64,000 bases of DNA from NCBI RefSeq assembly GCF_000802385.1, contig NZ_JTDN01000002.1:1022199-1086198 (forward strand). The letters run 5' to 3'. The stretch is from Croceibacterium mercuriale (GTDB lineage Bacteria > Pseudomonadota > Alphaproteobacteria > Sphingomonadales > Sphingomonadaceae). The translations under genes were made by a program, and so were the position numbers. How positions within the stretch are numbered: position 1 is the first letter of the stretch; each line of letters opens with the position of its first letter. Positions 52,644 through 61,770 of this stretch are shown here, one piece after another. The notes beneath the pieces are model-generated. The model ran no database searches. It saw only the letters and a list, made by a program, of their open reading frames with translations, and was not told the origin of the DNA.

Positions 52644-53660
52644 CTACGGGCCTGCACGCCGGGCGTGCCGCCACGCGTTCAGGCGCCACCATTGCCGCAG
52701 CACGATGCCCGGCGTCACCGCCCTGATCCGCCGCGCCGCGCCGTTCCACAACCGCCGGATGCGCTTGTCCATCGGGATGTAGCCAGGGATACTATACGGC
52801 CGCAATTGCCGCGCCACCGCGTGGTCCAGCACCGCATCATCCAGCCCGATCTTGCGCAGATAGGTCTGCAGCCATCGCAGATAGGTACCACGTGCCGGAT
52901 GGTAGCCGACCGGGTCATACTCGCCCGTGGTCAGCGCCTGCGAGCAGCAGGAGGCGGCATGCTGGCGGTAGTAATCCAGCACCTCCGCGATCACCACCAC
53001 CGGATGGGTCGCGGTCATCTTGCTGAGGAACACCTGATCCTCGTACAATCCGCGGAAGCTCGGCTCGAATCCGCCGACCGCATCATAGGCGTCCCGCCGA
53101 ACCAGCAGGCTGCAGATGCCGGGCAGGCAGCCCCCGGCGGTCTGGATGAACTTGCGCAGGGCGACCGGGGGCGGGATCAGCGTGCGCACGGGCAGCTGCA
53201 TGTCGCCGGGCTGATCCTCCTGCCCCAGATAGGTCTCGCCGTCGCCCGCCCAGCTGTACCAGTACAGCGTGGGGCCGTAGATCATGCCGGCTTCCGGGAA
53301 CTGCCGGGCGACGTCCATGAACATGCCGAGCCGCTGCGGCAGCCAGATATCATCGGCATCCAGGAAGGAGATGTACCGGCCGCGCCCGGCCGCGACGCCG
53401 GCATTGCGCGACGCGCTCATGCCCAGATTGGCATGATCGGGATGTTCGATGTAGCGGATGCGGGCGGGGTGCGCCGCGGCGAAGGCACGGGCGATGGCGG
53501 TGGCGCCATCCCAGCTGCCATCATCCACCAGCACCAGCTCCCACCCGGTGAAGCTCTGCGCCAGGATGCTCTCGATCGCCTCGGCGATGTAGTCCTCGCC
53601 ATTGCGGAAGATCATCACGGCGGTGATCAGCGGGGGGGATGTCGGCGGCGGGGCGCTCAC
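52644..53660 (-). CDS. Family 2 glycosyltransferase
   Basis: A 338-residue GT-A glycosyltransferase: N-terminal ITAVMIFRNGEDYIAEAIES, nucleotide-sugar site ELVLVDDGSWDGA, metal-binding DADD (about 97-100, SFLDADDIWLP), and acceptor region with GGFEPSFRGLYEDQVF. It adds a sugar to a surface polysaccharide or lipid carrier. Start is GTG 53660, overlapping the stop of the deacetylase gene (GTGA). Confidence 0.88.
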   Translation of the reverse strand: MSAPPPTSPPLITAVMIFRNGEDYIAEAIESILAQSFTGWELVLVDDGSWDGATAIARAFAAAHPARIRYIEHPDHANLGMSASRNAGVAAGRGRYISFLDADDIWLPQRLGMFMDVARQFPEAGMIYGPTLYWYSWAGDGETYLGQEDQPGDMQLPVRTLIPPPVALRKFIQTAGGCLPGICSLLVRRDAYDAVGGFEPSFRGLYEDQVFLSKMTATHPVVVIAEVLDYYRQHAASCCSQALTTGEYDPVGYHPARGTYLRWLQTYLRKIGLDDAVLDHAVARQLRPYSIPGYIPMDKRIRRLWNGAARRIRAVTPGIVLRQWWRLNAWRHARRAGP

Positions 53661-54721
53661 GCCTTGCCCTCCAGCAGGGCATGGTCGTCGCGCAGCCAGC
53701 GGGCGAACCGGTCTCCGTCCTGATCCAGCACCTGCATTCGTGGCAGCTGATGGCGCGGCGTCGCGCGGGTGACCGCCGCCGGATAGCTGGTGCAGGCGAC
53801 GGGGATGCCCAGCTCCGCGATGATGTGGCCCGACGCTGCATTGTTGCGTCCGAAGGGGTAGCTCATCCGGTCGATGGGGCCGCCGACCAGATCTTCCAGC
53901 GCGCGCTGGCAGCCGGCGATCTCGTCCCGCTGCCGGGCTGCATCGTGGTCGGGCAAGCTGGGATGGTTGCGCGTATGATTGCCGATGCGGACCAGCGGAT
54001 GGCCGGCAAGCGCGGCGATCTGTTCGCGGGTAGCCGGGCGGCGGCTTTCCGGCCCGGCCAGCGGCATGCCGGCCCACAGCAGGATCGCGTCCACCGCCAC
54101 ATCCTGCTCGGCCGGCGGCAGCAACACGATGGCGTTCCACAGATCCATGTACAGACGTTCGCGTCCGGTGCGTGGATCCTCCCGATCGGCGATCCAGCGC
54201 GTTGCGGCCCTGGTGGTCGCGCTGTCGTCATTGATGGTGAACCAGTGGTTCCGGCCGCCCAGCGTGATCTCCAGCGCGGTGGGCACGGCATCGCTTTCCA
54301 GCACTGCGCGGCACAGCGCATCCCACCAGAACTCGCGGGTGCGGCCGAGCGCGTCCGATATGACGAAGAACGTGGCCGGAACGCCGTGCCGCTCCAGGAT
54401 TGGCAGCGCGACTTCCAGATTGTCGCGATAGGCATCGTCGAAGGTGACGGCCAGCTTGCTGCCCGTACGATCCGCCACGCCTTCGCCGGCAAAGGCGCCA
54501 AGGTCCACCGCCGCGCGCCGGCGGGCCAGCAGCTCGATTTGCTGTTCGAACCGTTCGGGGCTGACACACAGGTTCCACGGATCGACCGCTTCGGCGCCCA
54601 CCCGATGGTACATCAGGATTCCGGCACGGGGCGTCAGGCCGCGCCAGCGCCGGCGCACCGGCCAGACGATCCGGCGGACGAACGGATTACTTTTCAAGAT
54701 AGAAGAGAGTTTCGGTGCCAT
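53657..54721 (-). CDS. Polysaccharide deacetylase (carbohydrate esterase 4 type)
   Basis: A 354-residue enzyme with the NodB homology fold: LMYHRVG, the metal/base Asp pair in AVTFDDAYRDN, and the His pair in IGNHTRNHPSL, followed by MSYPFGRNN. The long insertion between motifs (about 130-240) is helical. It removes N- or O-acetyl groups from a glycan, probably the same one handled by its neighbours. It overlaps the upstream methyltransferase by 35 bases and the downstream glycosyltransferase by four. Confidence 0.87.
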   Translation of the reverse strand: MAPKLSSILKSNPFVRRIVWPVRRRWRGLTPRAGILMYHRVGAEAVDPWNLCVSPERFEQQIELLARRRAAVDLGAFAGEGVADRTGSKLAVTFDDAYRDNLEVALPILERHGVPATFFVISDALGRTREFWWDALCRAVLESDAVPTALEITLGGRNHWFTINDDSATTRAATRWIADREDPRTGRERLYMDLWNAIVLLPPAEQDVAVDAILLWAGMPLAGPESRRPATREQIAALAGHPLVRIGNHTRNHPSLPDHDAARQRDEIAGCQRALEDLVGGPIDRMSYPFGRNNAASGHIIAELGIPVACTSYPAAVTRATPRHQLPRMQVLDQDGDRFARWLRDDHALLEGKA

Positions 54722-55949
54722 ACTGCGTTCTTGTCTCGATCTGCTCCTCCCGCACCAGCAACGCGCCCAGCTTCTGTCGCAGCTCGTCGCGGTCCAGGGC
54801 AAGGTCGGGGATCGGGCCGTAGCTGTCCAGCACGTCGTCGCCGCGCGCACCCGGCGGGGCAAAGGGCGTGAAGGTCACCAGCACCATGCGCTTGCCGAAG
54901 GATTGCAGCGCATTGTCCAGGATCTGCCGCCAGCCCCAATTATGCTCCAGCACATGGCGCATGAAGATGCAGTCGACGTCCGAGCGGTATTCCTGCAACT
55001 CGGCCTTGATGTGCGCCTGCTCGCTGTCGCTGCCATCGACGCCGACATAGCGGCTCTGCGTCACGAAGCGCTGGGCGTAGCAGGTGCCGCAGCCCCAATC
55101 CTCGATCGTGGCGCCATGTCCGTCCAGCCAGGCCATGCCCTTGCCGTAGCTGGTCTCGTCATCATAGGGCGTGGCCGGCTTGCCGGCATAGTTCCACCGA
55201 TCGGTCATGCGCATCTTCATCGCAGGCTCGCCCGCACGGGCGGCAATCGCGATGATGACCGGGTATTCGTGATCCGCATGGTCCAGCTCGTGCCGCTGCA
55301 GTTCCTGCGTGGCCATGCCGTGCAGGAAGGCGGTCGCGCTCAGGACGTTGCCATATTGCACGACTTGCACGTGTTCCGGCCCGAAGGCCTGCCCGAACAG
55401 CTTCGTCGCGGCGCCCTTGGACAGGGACCAGTACCAGGTGTCGTTCCAGTCGCTGTCGGCGATCTGGGTGATGCCAGGGACGGTGCACAGCAGCACGCCG
55501 CCGGGTTTCAGCACGCGGAACAGGGTGCGCACCGCTGCCTTCATGTCGAAGATCAGGTGCAGCGTCTGCGTCAGGATCACGCAGTCGTAGGTGTCGTCGG
55601 GGATTGTCTCGCCATCGGTCAGGTCGTCGACATAGGTGGCGTCCGGGTGATCGTCGATGTGGAGCATATCGCTCTGCGTCACGCCCTGCCCGAACTTCTC
55701 GGTATACAGGCGCTCGCCCACCTCCAGCACCCGGCCGGCGATCAGCGCGCTCTGCGACTGCAGGAACGCCTCGATGTAATAGCGGTCGATCGGGTCGCCC
55801 CGGTCGAAGCCATATTCGCGGCTGAGCGGCTCCAGGCTGCGCAGGTCGCCCATGTGGACCAGGCCCGGCGGCACCGTCTTTGCGCCGCGCAGCCGGGCCA
55901 CTATGCGCCTTGCCTCGTTGATAAGCCTGCGTGTGCCGCGTCCCAGCAT
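54687..55949 (-). CDS. Tandem SAM-dependent methyltransferase
   Basis: A 420-residue protein with two methyltransferase-fold domains. The first (about 60-190) has VLEVGERL, VDDLTDG, DCVILTQTLHLI and the FRVLKPGGVLLCTVPG strand; the second (about 265-370) has TIEDWGCGTCYAQRFV, YVGVDGSDSEQA and VDCIFMRHVLEHNWGW. The first lacks the full glycine-rich loop, so only the second may bind SAM strongly. It probably methylates a sugar of the neighbouring polysaccharide pathway. It is the first gene of the three-gene leftward run. Confidence 0.75.
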   Translation of the reverse strand: MLGRGTRRLINEARRIVARLRGAKTVPPGLVHMGDLRSLEPLSREYGFDRGDPIDRYYIEAFLQSQSALIAGRVLEVGERLYTEKFGQGVTQSDMLHIDDHPDATYVDDLTDGETIPDDTYDCVILTQTLHLIFDMKAAVRTLFRVLKPGGVLLCTVPGITQIADSDWNDTWYWSLSKGAATKLFGQAFGPEHVQVVQYGNVLSATAFLHGMATQELQRHELDHADHEYPVIIAIAARAGEPAMKMRMTDRWNYAGKPATPYDDETSYGKGMAWLDGHGATIEDWGCGTCYAQRFVTQSRYVGVDGSDSEQAHIKAELQEYRSDVDCIFMRHVLEHNWGWRQILDNALQSFGKRMVLVTFTPFAPPGARGDDVLDSYGPIPDLALDRDELRQKLGALLVREEQIETRTQYGTETLFYLEK

Positions 55950-56016
55950 GGCGATCCCCTGTTGCCCTCCGGTCGACCGTTATACGGCTTTGGAGTTAAC
56001 GAACAGGGGTGCCGCG

Positions 56017-57285
56017 TCAGTCCTCCGCGTCGAGGCCGTAGGCGCTGTGCAGCACGCGGACGGCCAGTTCGGTCTCGTCCTCGTCGATCAGCACGCTGAT
56101 CTTGATTTCGCTGGTGGAAATCGCTTCCACGTTGATGCCGCGATCGGCCAGCGACTGGAACATGGTAGCGGCCACGCCGGCATGGCTGCGCATGCCGACG
56201 CCCACGACGCTGATCTTGGCGATCTTGGCATCCACCACGATCCGGTTGTAGCCGATCGAGCCGCGGCGGTCCTCCAGCAGGGCCTGTGCCCGCGCCAGGT
56301 CGGCCAGCGGCACGGTGAAGGTCACGTCCGTCTCGCCCTTGTCGCGGCCGACGTTCTGGATGATCATGTCCACGTTGATGCCGGCTTCGGCCAGCGGGCC
56401 GAAGATCAGGCTGACCGCGCCCGGACGGTCGGGCACGCGGGTCAGCACCACGCGGGCTTCGTTCTTGTCGTGCGCGATGCCGGTGACCAGCTGCGCTTCC
56501 ATTCCCCGGCTTTCCATGATTGCGGCCATTTCCTCATCCGATACGATCATCGTGCCGGGCAGGTCGTCTGCCGGCACGCCGTCCTCCACGAAGCTGGAGA
56601 GCACCTGCACCCGCACGCCCGCCTTCATCGCCAGGCTGACGGAGCGGGTCTGCAGCACCTTGGCACCGACCGATGCCAGCTCCAGCATCTCTTCGTAAGT
56701 GACGAATTCCTGCTTCTTCGCCCGCGCCACGATGCGCGGATCGGTGGTATAGACGCCGTCCACGTCGGTATAGATGTCGCAGCGATCCGCGCCGATTGCG
56801 GCCGCCACGGCCACCGCGCTGGTGTCGGATCCGCCACGGCCCAGCGTGGTGATGCGGTTGTCGTCCGACAGTCCCTGGAAGCCGGGGATCACCGCGATCT
56901 CGCCCGCGGCCATCGCCGCCAGCAGCGCGTCGGTCTCGATATTGGCGATGCGTGCCTTGCTGTGGGCCTCCACCGTGTGGATCGGCATCTGCCAGCCCAG
57001 CCAGCTGCGCGCCTGGCAGCCCAGCGCCTGCAGCGTCAGCGCCAGCAGGCCGCTGGTCACCTGTTCGCCGCTGGCGACGACGACGTCGTACTCGGCCGGA
57101 TCGTAGAGCGGGTTCGCTTCCCGGCACCAGTTCACCAGCCGGTCCGTCTCGCCCGCCATGGCGCTGACCACCACCGCCACTTCGTGCCCGGCCGCCTGCT
57201 GGCGACGCACGATGTTGGCCACGCGGCGGATGCGCTCGGACCCGGCCATCGACGTGCCGCCGAATTTCATCACGATCCGCGCCAA
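56017..57285 (-). CDS. lysC: Aspartate kinase
   Basis: A 422-residue enzyme for the first step of lysine, threonine and methionine synthesis. Kinase signature KFGGTSMAGSERI, VVVSAMAGETD, ASGEQVTSGLLAL, TLGRGGSDTSAVA and VYTTDPRIV, then two C-terminal ACT domains (about 265-420) for feedback control by lysine and/or threonine. Start TTG 57285 is favoured by GGAAGGACGGG upstream and gives the common MARIVMKFGG start; ATG 57270 is the alternative. Confidence 0.95.
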   Translation of the reverse strand: MARIVMKFGGTSMAGSERIRRVANIVRRQQAAGHEVAVVVSAMAGETDRLVNWCREANPLYDPAEYDVVVASGEQVTSGLLALTLQALGCQARSWLGWQMPIHTVEAHSKARIANIETDALLAAMAAGEIAVIPGFQGLSDDNRITTLGRGGSDTSAVAVAAAIGADRCDIYTDVDGVYTTDPRIVARAKKQEFVTYEEMLELASVGAKVLQTRSVSLAMKAGVRVQVLSSFVEDGVPADDLPGTMIVSDEEMAAIMESRGMEAQLVTGIAHDKNEARVVLTRVPDRPGAVSLIFGPLAEAGINVDMIIQNVGRDKGETDVTFTVPLADLARAQALLEDRRGSIGYNRIVVDAKIAKISVVGVGMRSHAGVAATMFQSLADRGINVEAISTSEIKISVLIDEDETELAVRVLHSAYGLDAED

Positions 57286-57354
57286 GAACCCGTCCTTCCC
57301 GCTTGCATCAGGCGCCGTCTGGCCACCTGCCCGCGGCGCTGTTAGGGTGGCTGC

Positions 57355-58089
57355 ATGGGTGATGCAACTGTCGCAAATGTTACCATCCGCGATGCCGAGG
57401 CGGCCCATTTCGACCGCCTGGCCGCCGATTGGTGGAATCCACGGGGCAGCAGCGCGATGCTGCACCGGCTGAACCCGGTCCGGCTGGCGTTCCTGCGCGA
57501 AGTGATCGACCTGCACTGGGGCGGCGATATCGAGAGCGCGGCACCCCTAGCGGGCAGGACTGCGCTGGATGTCGGCTGCGGTGCGGGTCTGCTGGCGGAG
57601 CCGCTCGCGCGGCTGGGTGCTGCGGTAACGGGCGTGGATGCGGCGCCGGGCAATATCGCCGCCGCGCAGGCACATGCCGCCGGCAGCGAACTGGCGATCA
57701 CCTACCACGCCGGCGAGCTGTCGACGCTGGACGGCAGGTTCGATCTCGTCACCTGCCTGGAAGTGATCGAGCATGTCGGCGACAAGCCGGCCTTCGTACG
57801 CGAGCTTGCACGCCATCTGGCGCCGGACGGGCTGCTGGTGCTGTCCACCCCGAACCGGACGGCGGCCAGCCGGGTGCTGCTGGTCGGCGCGGCGGAGATG
57901 GTCGGGGCGGTTCCGCGGGGCACGCATCACTGGGATGACTTCCTGACGCCGGACGATCTGCGCGTTCTGCTGGCCGACGCCGGCCTGCGCATGGACGAGC
58001 CGCGCGGCATCGCCTTTTCGCCGGCGCGGGGCTTCCACCTGTCCGGCGACATGTCGCTCGACTTCATCACCACTGCGCGTCACGCCTGA
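57355..58089 (+). CDS. ubiG: Ubiquinone biosynthesis O-methyltransferase
   Basis: A 244-residue SAM-dependent enzyme that carries out both O-methylations of ubiquinone synthesis. UbiG hallmarks: HFDRLAADWWNPRGSSAMLH (membrane-binding N-helix), the SAM loop LDVGCGAGLLAEPLARLG, TCLEVIEHV, and STPNRT. It is divergent from lysC with a 69-base gap, the usual arrangement in sphingomonads. AGGGTGG precedes ATG 57355. Confidence 0.95.
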   Translation: MGDATVANVTIRDAEAAHFDRLAADWWNPRGSSAMLHRLNPVRLAFLREVIDLHWGGDIESAAPLAGRTALDVGCGAGLLAEPLARLGAAVTGVDAAPGNIAAAQAHAAGSELAITYHAGELSTLDGRFDLVTCLEVIEHVGDKPAFVRELARHLAPDGLLVLSTPNRTAASRVLLVGAAEMVGAVPRGTHHWDDFLTPDDLRVLLADAGLRMDEPRGIAFSPARGFHLSGDMSLDFITTARHA

Positions 58090-58101
58090 GAGGCCGGGCT
58101 G

Positions 58102-58992
58102 ATGATCGTCCGCGACAAGCCCACCGGCCTCGATCTCGCCTTCGCGATGCGCGGGTCCATCGTGCCGCATATCGCGCCGCGGGTGCTGCTGATGGTGCTG
58201 TTCGCAGGCGTCCTGGTGTGGGTGGACATGGAGTGGCGCCGGTTGCCGCGTATCGACAGCGCGGCCTATTCGTCCTTCGGGCTGGCCCTGTCGCTGTTCC
58301 TGGGCTTCCGCAACGCTGCCGCGTACGAACGCTGGTGGGAAGCGCGCAAGCTGTGGGGCGGGCTGCTGGCCGACATGCGCAGCCTGGCGCGTGAGGCGGA
58401 GTTGTTCATCGCGGACAAGAGCCCGCGGCATGATCTGCTGCGCGGAGCGCTCGCCTTCCTGCACCTGCATCGCGCCAATCTGCGCGGATTGGAGGATGAC
58501 CAGAAGGCGCTGGCGCTGGCCGGACCAATGGCACAAGGGGTGCATCCGCCTGACGCGATGCTGGACGTGATGACCTGGCGTCTGGCGGAAGCAGCGGGGG
58601 CCGGCGCAATTGACGGTTTCGGCCTGCGCGCGCTCAGCACCCGGCTGTCCAACATCGCGCTGCGGCAGGCCGGCTGCGAGCGGATCGCGGTGACGCCGTT
58701 GCCCTATGTCTATTCGCTGCTGATCCACCGCACGATCTGGCTGTTCTGCCTGCTGCTGCCCTTCGCACTGGTCGGGCCGGCGGGCTGGATGACCCCCGTG
58801 TTCGTGGCGATCGTCGGCTATGTGTTTCTGGGTCTGGCCGAGGTGACGGAGGAACTGGCCCATCCCTTCGCCATGACCGCCAACGGCTTGCCGCTGGATG
58901 CGATCTGTCGCGCGGCGGAGATCAGCCTGGCGCCGCACCTGGGCGAGCAGCCACCGGCGCCGCTGCAGCCGGAACGGTTCTTGCTGAGCTGA
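58102..58992 (+). CDS. Bestrophin-like chloride/anion channel
   Basis: A 296-residue membrane protein of the bacterial bestrophin family (UPF0187/YneE), homologues of which form pentameric ion channels. Family features: FRNAAAYERWWEARKLWGGL, DGFGLRALSTRL, and the gating/helix region PLPYVYSLLIHRTIWLFCLL. Four main hydrophobic segments. It starts 12 bases after ubiG, so probably co-transcribed. Confidence 0.88.
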   Translation: MIVRDKPTGLDLAFAMRGSIVPHIAPRVLLMVLFAGVLVWVDMEWRRLPRIDSAAYSSFGLALSLFLGFRNAAAYERWWEARKLWGGLLADMRSLAREAELFIADKSPRHDLLRGALAFLHLHRANLRGLEDDQKALALAGPMAQGVHPPDAMLDVMTWRLAEAAGAGAIDGFGLRALSTRLSNIALRQAGCERIAVTPLPYVYSLLIHRTIWLFCLLLPFALVGPAGWMTPVFVAIVGYVFLGLAEVTEELAHPFAMTANGLPLDAICRAAEISLAPHLGEQPPAPLQPERFLLS

Positions 58993-59018
58993 GCCGGGCT
59001 GGTCGCGTCGGCGTCAAC

Positions 59019-60098
59019 CTACCCGCCGGACTTCGCCTGACGCCACGCGCCACCCGACTCGGCCGCCGGGACGATGTAGTTCGTCAACAGTTCGCGCAGA
59101 TCGCCCAGATGCGTGCTGCCACGCTCCACATCCGTGTCGCTGGTCATTACCACCGTAAGCTGCAGGTCGGGCAGGATGAACAGCATCTGCCCGCCATAGC
59201 CCCAGGCATAATAGAGCGGGTGCCGGCCGACGCCGCTGACGAACCAGCCCAGCCCGTAATCGCCGCCGCTGAACGGGGAGGTGGTAAGCGGGCTCCAGCT
59301 CGCCCCGATCCATTCGCGCGGGACCACCTGCCGGCCATCCACCACGCCGCCCAGCCGGTACATCTCGCCGAACTTCGCCAGATCCAGCGGGCTCATCAGC
59401 ATGTCGTTGCCGCCGACATAGATCCCTTGGGGATCGCGCGGCCATTGCGGGATGGTGATGCCGAGCGGGCGCGCCAGCCATTCCTGCGCCAGGTCGTAGG
59501 TCGACCGGCCGCTGGCGCGGGTGAGCATGGCGGACAGCAGATGCGTGTTGCCTGTGGAATAGAGCATGTCCGCGCCCGGACGCGCCACGAAGGGCTGCGC
59601 CAGCACGTAGCGGACCCAGTCGGGACTGGTCACCCACCGACCGTAATTGTCACCGCTGGTACGCTCCAGCCCCGCCTGCATGGAGAGCAGATGCCCGATA
59701 TGCAGCTTCTGCAGCAGGGGATCGCGGGTAGGGGGTGCCTTGTCGCCGAGCACGGACAGGACCGGCTGTTCCACACCGGTGAACACGCCCTTGTCGATGG
59801 CGATTCCTACCATGGCGGAGATGACCGACTTGGAAGCGGACTTGATGTTGACCGGCTGGCTGACGGGCGGGCCATCGTGGAACGGCCGGGTCAGCAGTAC
59901 CTCGCCACCGCGCATCACCACCAGGCTGTTGAGCGGCGCCATGGCATCGGCACGCTCGACCGCCTGGGTCATCAGCTGTGCGTCGAGCCCGGTGGTCTGC
60001 GCCGACTCTTCCTGCCCGGACGCGCCCGAAGCGCCAGACGGGCTGCATCCGGTGATCAGCAGCAGGGCAGGAGCGAGGGCTGAGCTGAGCTTGTCCAT
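59019..60098 (-). CDS. Serine hydrolase, beta-lactamase class C fold, lipoprotein
   Basis: A 359-residue lipoprotein (lipobox LITGC, Cys18) with catalytic Ser87-x-x-Lys90 (IKSASKS) and the Tyr motif YSTGNTHLL, plus a GYGGQMLFILPD segment in place of the usual KTG. Closest in style to 6-aminohexanoate-dimer-hydrolase-like or esterase-type relatives rather than true antibiotic-degrading lactamases. Substrate unknown. Start ATG 60098 gives a normal signal. Confidence 0.85.
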   Translation of the reverse strand: MDKLSSALAPALLLITGCSPSGASGASGQEESAQTTGLDAQLMTQAVERADAMAPLNSLVVMRGGEVLLTRPFHDGPPVSQPVNIKSASKSVISAMVGIAIDKGVFTGVEQPVLSVLGDKAPPTRDPLLQKLHIGHLLSMQAGLERTSGDNYGRWVTSPDWVRYVLAQPFVARPGADMLYSTGNTHLLSAMLTRASGRSTYDLAQEWLARPLGITIPQWPRDPQGIYVGGNDMLMSPLDLAKFGEMYRLGGVVDGRQVVPREWIGASWSPLTTSPFSGGDYGLGWFVSGVGRHPLYYAWGYGGQMLFILPDLQLTVVMTSDTDVERGSTHLGDLRELLTNYIVPAAESGGAWRQAKSGG

Positions 60099-60145
60099 GC
60101 GCCGCCAAGTGGTGCGAGGCGGGCGCATGGACAAGGACAGGCAGC

Positions 60146-61537
60146 CTATCGCTGGCTTACGGGTACCCCGAACAGATCGTGCGCGTCCGCCTCTTCCACC
60201 AGCACGTCGACGATCATGCCCGGCTGTAAGTCCGCCGGCACGTCGCGCAGCAGGACCTGGCCGTCGATCTCCGGCGCGTCGGCCTGGCTGCGGCCGGTAG
60301 CGCCGATGCTGCCATCCTCCTCGTCAGGTTCGCCCACTTCGTCGATGATGACGGGCAGGATGCGGCCGACCTTCGCGGCCAGGCGGGCGGTGCTGATCCG
60401 GCTGGTCGCCTCCATCAGGCGCTGGAAGCGTTCTTCCTTCACCTCTTCCGGTACGGCGCCCGGCAATATGTTGGCGGTCGCGCCCTCCACCGGCTCGAAC
60501 CGGAAGCCGCCTACCCGGTCGAGCTGGGCTTCCTCCAGCCAGTCGAGCAGGTATCGGAAGTCGTCTTCCGTCTCGCCCGGGAAGCCGACAACGAAGGAGG
60601 AGCGGATGGCGAGGTCCGGGCAGATCTCGCGCCAGTTGCGGATGCGGTCCAGCACCTTGGCCTCGTTGGCCGGACGGCGCATCGCCTTCAGCACGCCGGG
60701 GCTGGCGTGCTGGAACGGGATGTCGAGATAGGGCGTCAGCAGCCCTTCGGCCATCAGCGGGATGACCTGGTCGACATGGGGGTAGGGATAGACATAGTGC
60801 ATGCGCACCCAGGGCGTGGTGCCCTCCGGCGTGCGCAGCTGGCCCAGTTCGCGGGCAAGGTCGGTCATGTGCGCGCGCACCTGACGACCCTTCCAGCTCT
60901 GTTCCTGGTGGCGGATGTCCACGCCGTACGCCGACGTATCCTGGCTGATCACCAGCAATTCGCGCGTGCCGGCCGCGACCAGCTTCTCCGCCTCGCGCAG
61001 CACCGCATCGATCCGGCGACTGGCGAGTTTTCCGCGCAGCTGCGGAATGATGCAGAAGGAGCAGGAATGATTGCAGCCTTCGGAGATCTTCAGGTAGCTG
61101 TAATGGCGCGGGGTCAGCTTCACACCGCCTTCGTCGTCCAGCACCTGCGGGATCAGGTCGATGAAGGGCCCCTGGCTGGGCGGGGCGGCGTCATGCACCG
61201 CGTCGACCACCTGTTCGTACTGATGGGCGCCGGTCACCGCCAGCACGTCGGGGAAGCGTGCGCGGATCATGGCCGCCTCGTCACCCATGCAGCCCGTCAC
61301 GATGACGCGGCCATTCTCCGCCATCGCCTCGCCGATCGCCTCCAGGCTTTCTTCCTTGGCGCTGTCGAGGAAACCGCAGGTGTTGACCACCACGACGTCC
61401 GCGCCGGCATAGTCGGCGGACATGCGATAGCCATCGGCGCGGAGCCGGGTCAGGATGCGTTCGGAATCGACCAGTGCCTTGGGGCAGCCCAGGCTGACCA
61501 TTCCGACGCGAGGAGCGTCACTAATTCGCGTTGCCAT
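60146..61537 (-). CDS. rimO: Ribosomal protein uS12 methylthiotransferase RimO
   Basis: A 463-residue radical-SAM enzyme that methylthiolates an aspartate of ribosomal protein S12. Order: MTTase domain with auxiliary-cluster cysteines Cys18, Cys54 and Cys83; radical-SAM CxxxCxxC at Cys155, Cys159 and Cys162 ([11 protein letters not shown]); C-terminal TRAM domain ending [10 protein letters not shown]. RimO is distinguished from MiaB by sequences such as [18 protein letters not shown] 61537 is chosen; an upstream start adds eight residues. Confidence 0.95.
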   Translation of the reverse strand: MATRISDAPRVGMVSLGCPKALVDSERILTRLRADGYRMSADYAGADVVVVNTCGFLDSAKEESLEAIGEAMAENGRVIVTGCMGDEAAMIRARFPDVLAVTGAHQYEQVVDAVHDAAPPSQGPFIDLIPQVLDDEGGVKLTPRHYSYLKISEGCNHSCSFCIIPQLRGKLASRRIDAVLREAEKLVAAGTRELLVISQDTSAYGVDIRHQEQSWKGRQVRAHMTDLARELGQLRTPEGTTPWVRMHYVYPYPHVDQVIPLMAEGLLTPYLDIPFQHASPGVLKAMRRPANEAKVLDRIRNWREICPDLAIRSSFVVGFPGETEDDFRYLLDWLEEAQLDRVGGFRFEPVEGATANILPGAVPEEVKEERFQRLMEATSRISTARLAAKVGRILPVIIDEVGEPDEEDGSIGATGRSQADAPEIDGQVLLRDVPADLQPGMIVDVLVEEADAHDLFGVPVSQR

Positions 61538-61770
61538 GATTGCCGGCGCCTCTACACGCAAAGGCGCCCGCGCGCCAGTAGCAGCGCAGATGGCGAAGGC
61601 TTCGTGGATCGCAAGGCCCGATCAGCCATCGCATTCTGCCGCAAATTCGGCTATGGACGCCCATCCCCCTCCCGTTCTCTGCCGGCATTCGCGCGATCCC
61701 ATGGTCGCCCGCAGGCATTTCGGCAGGACACGTGCGGCGCTGTTGCCGTCCGTGAGACATACGGAAAACC

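Noticed and set aside
59019..60098. True class C beta-lactamase (antibiotic resistance)
   Set aside because: Although the SxxK motif is present, the third motif is not a KTG and the Tyr motif is YSTGN, which fits esterase or amide-hydrolase relatives better.
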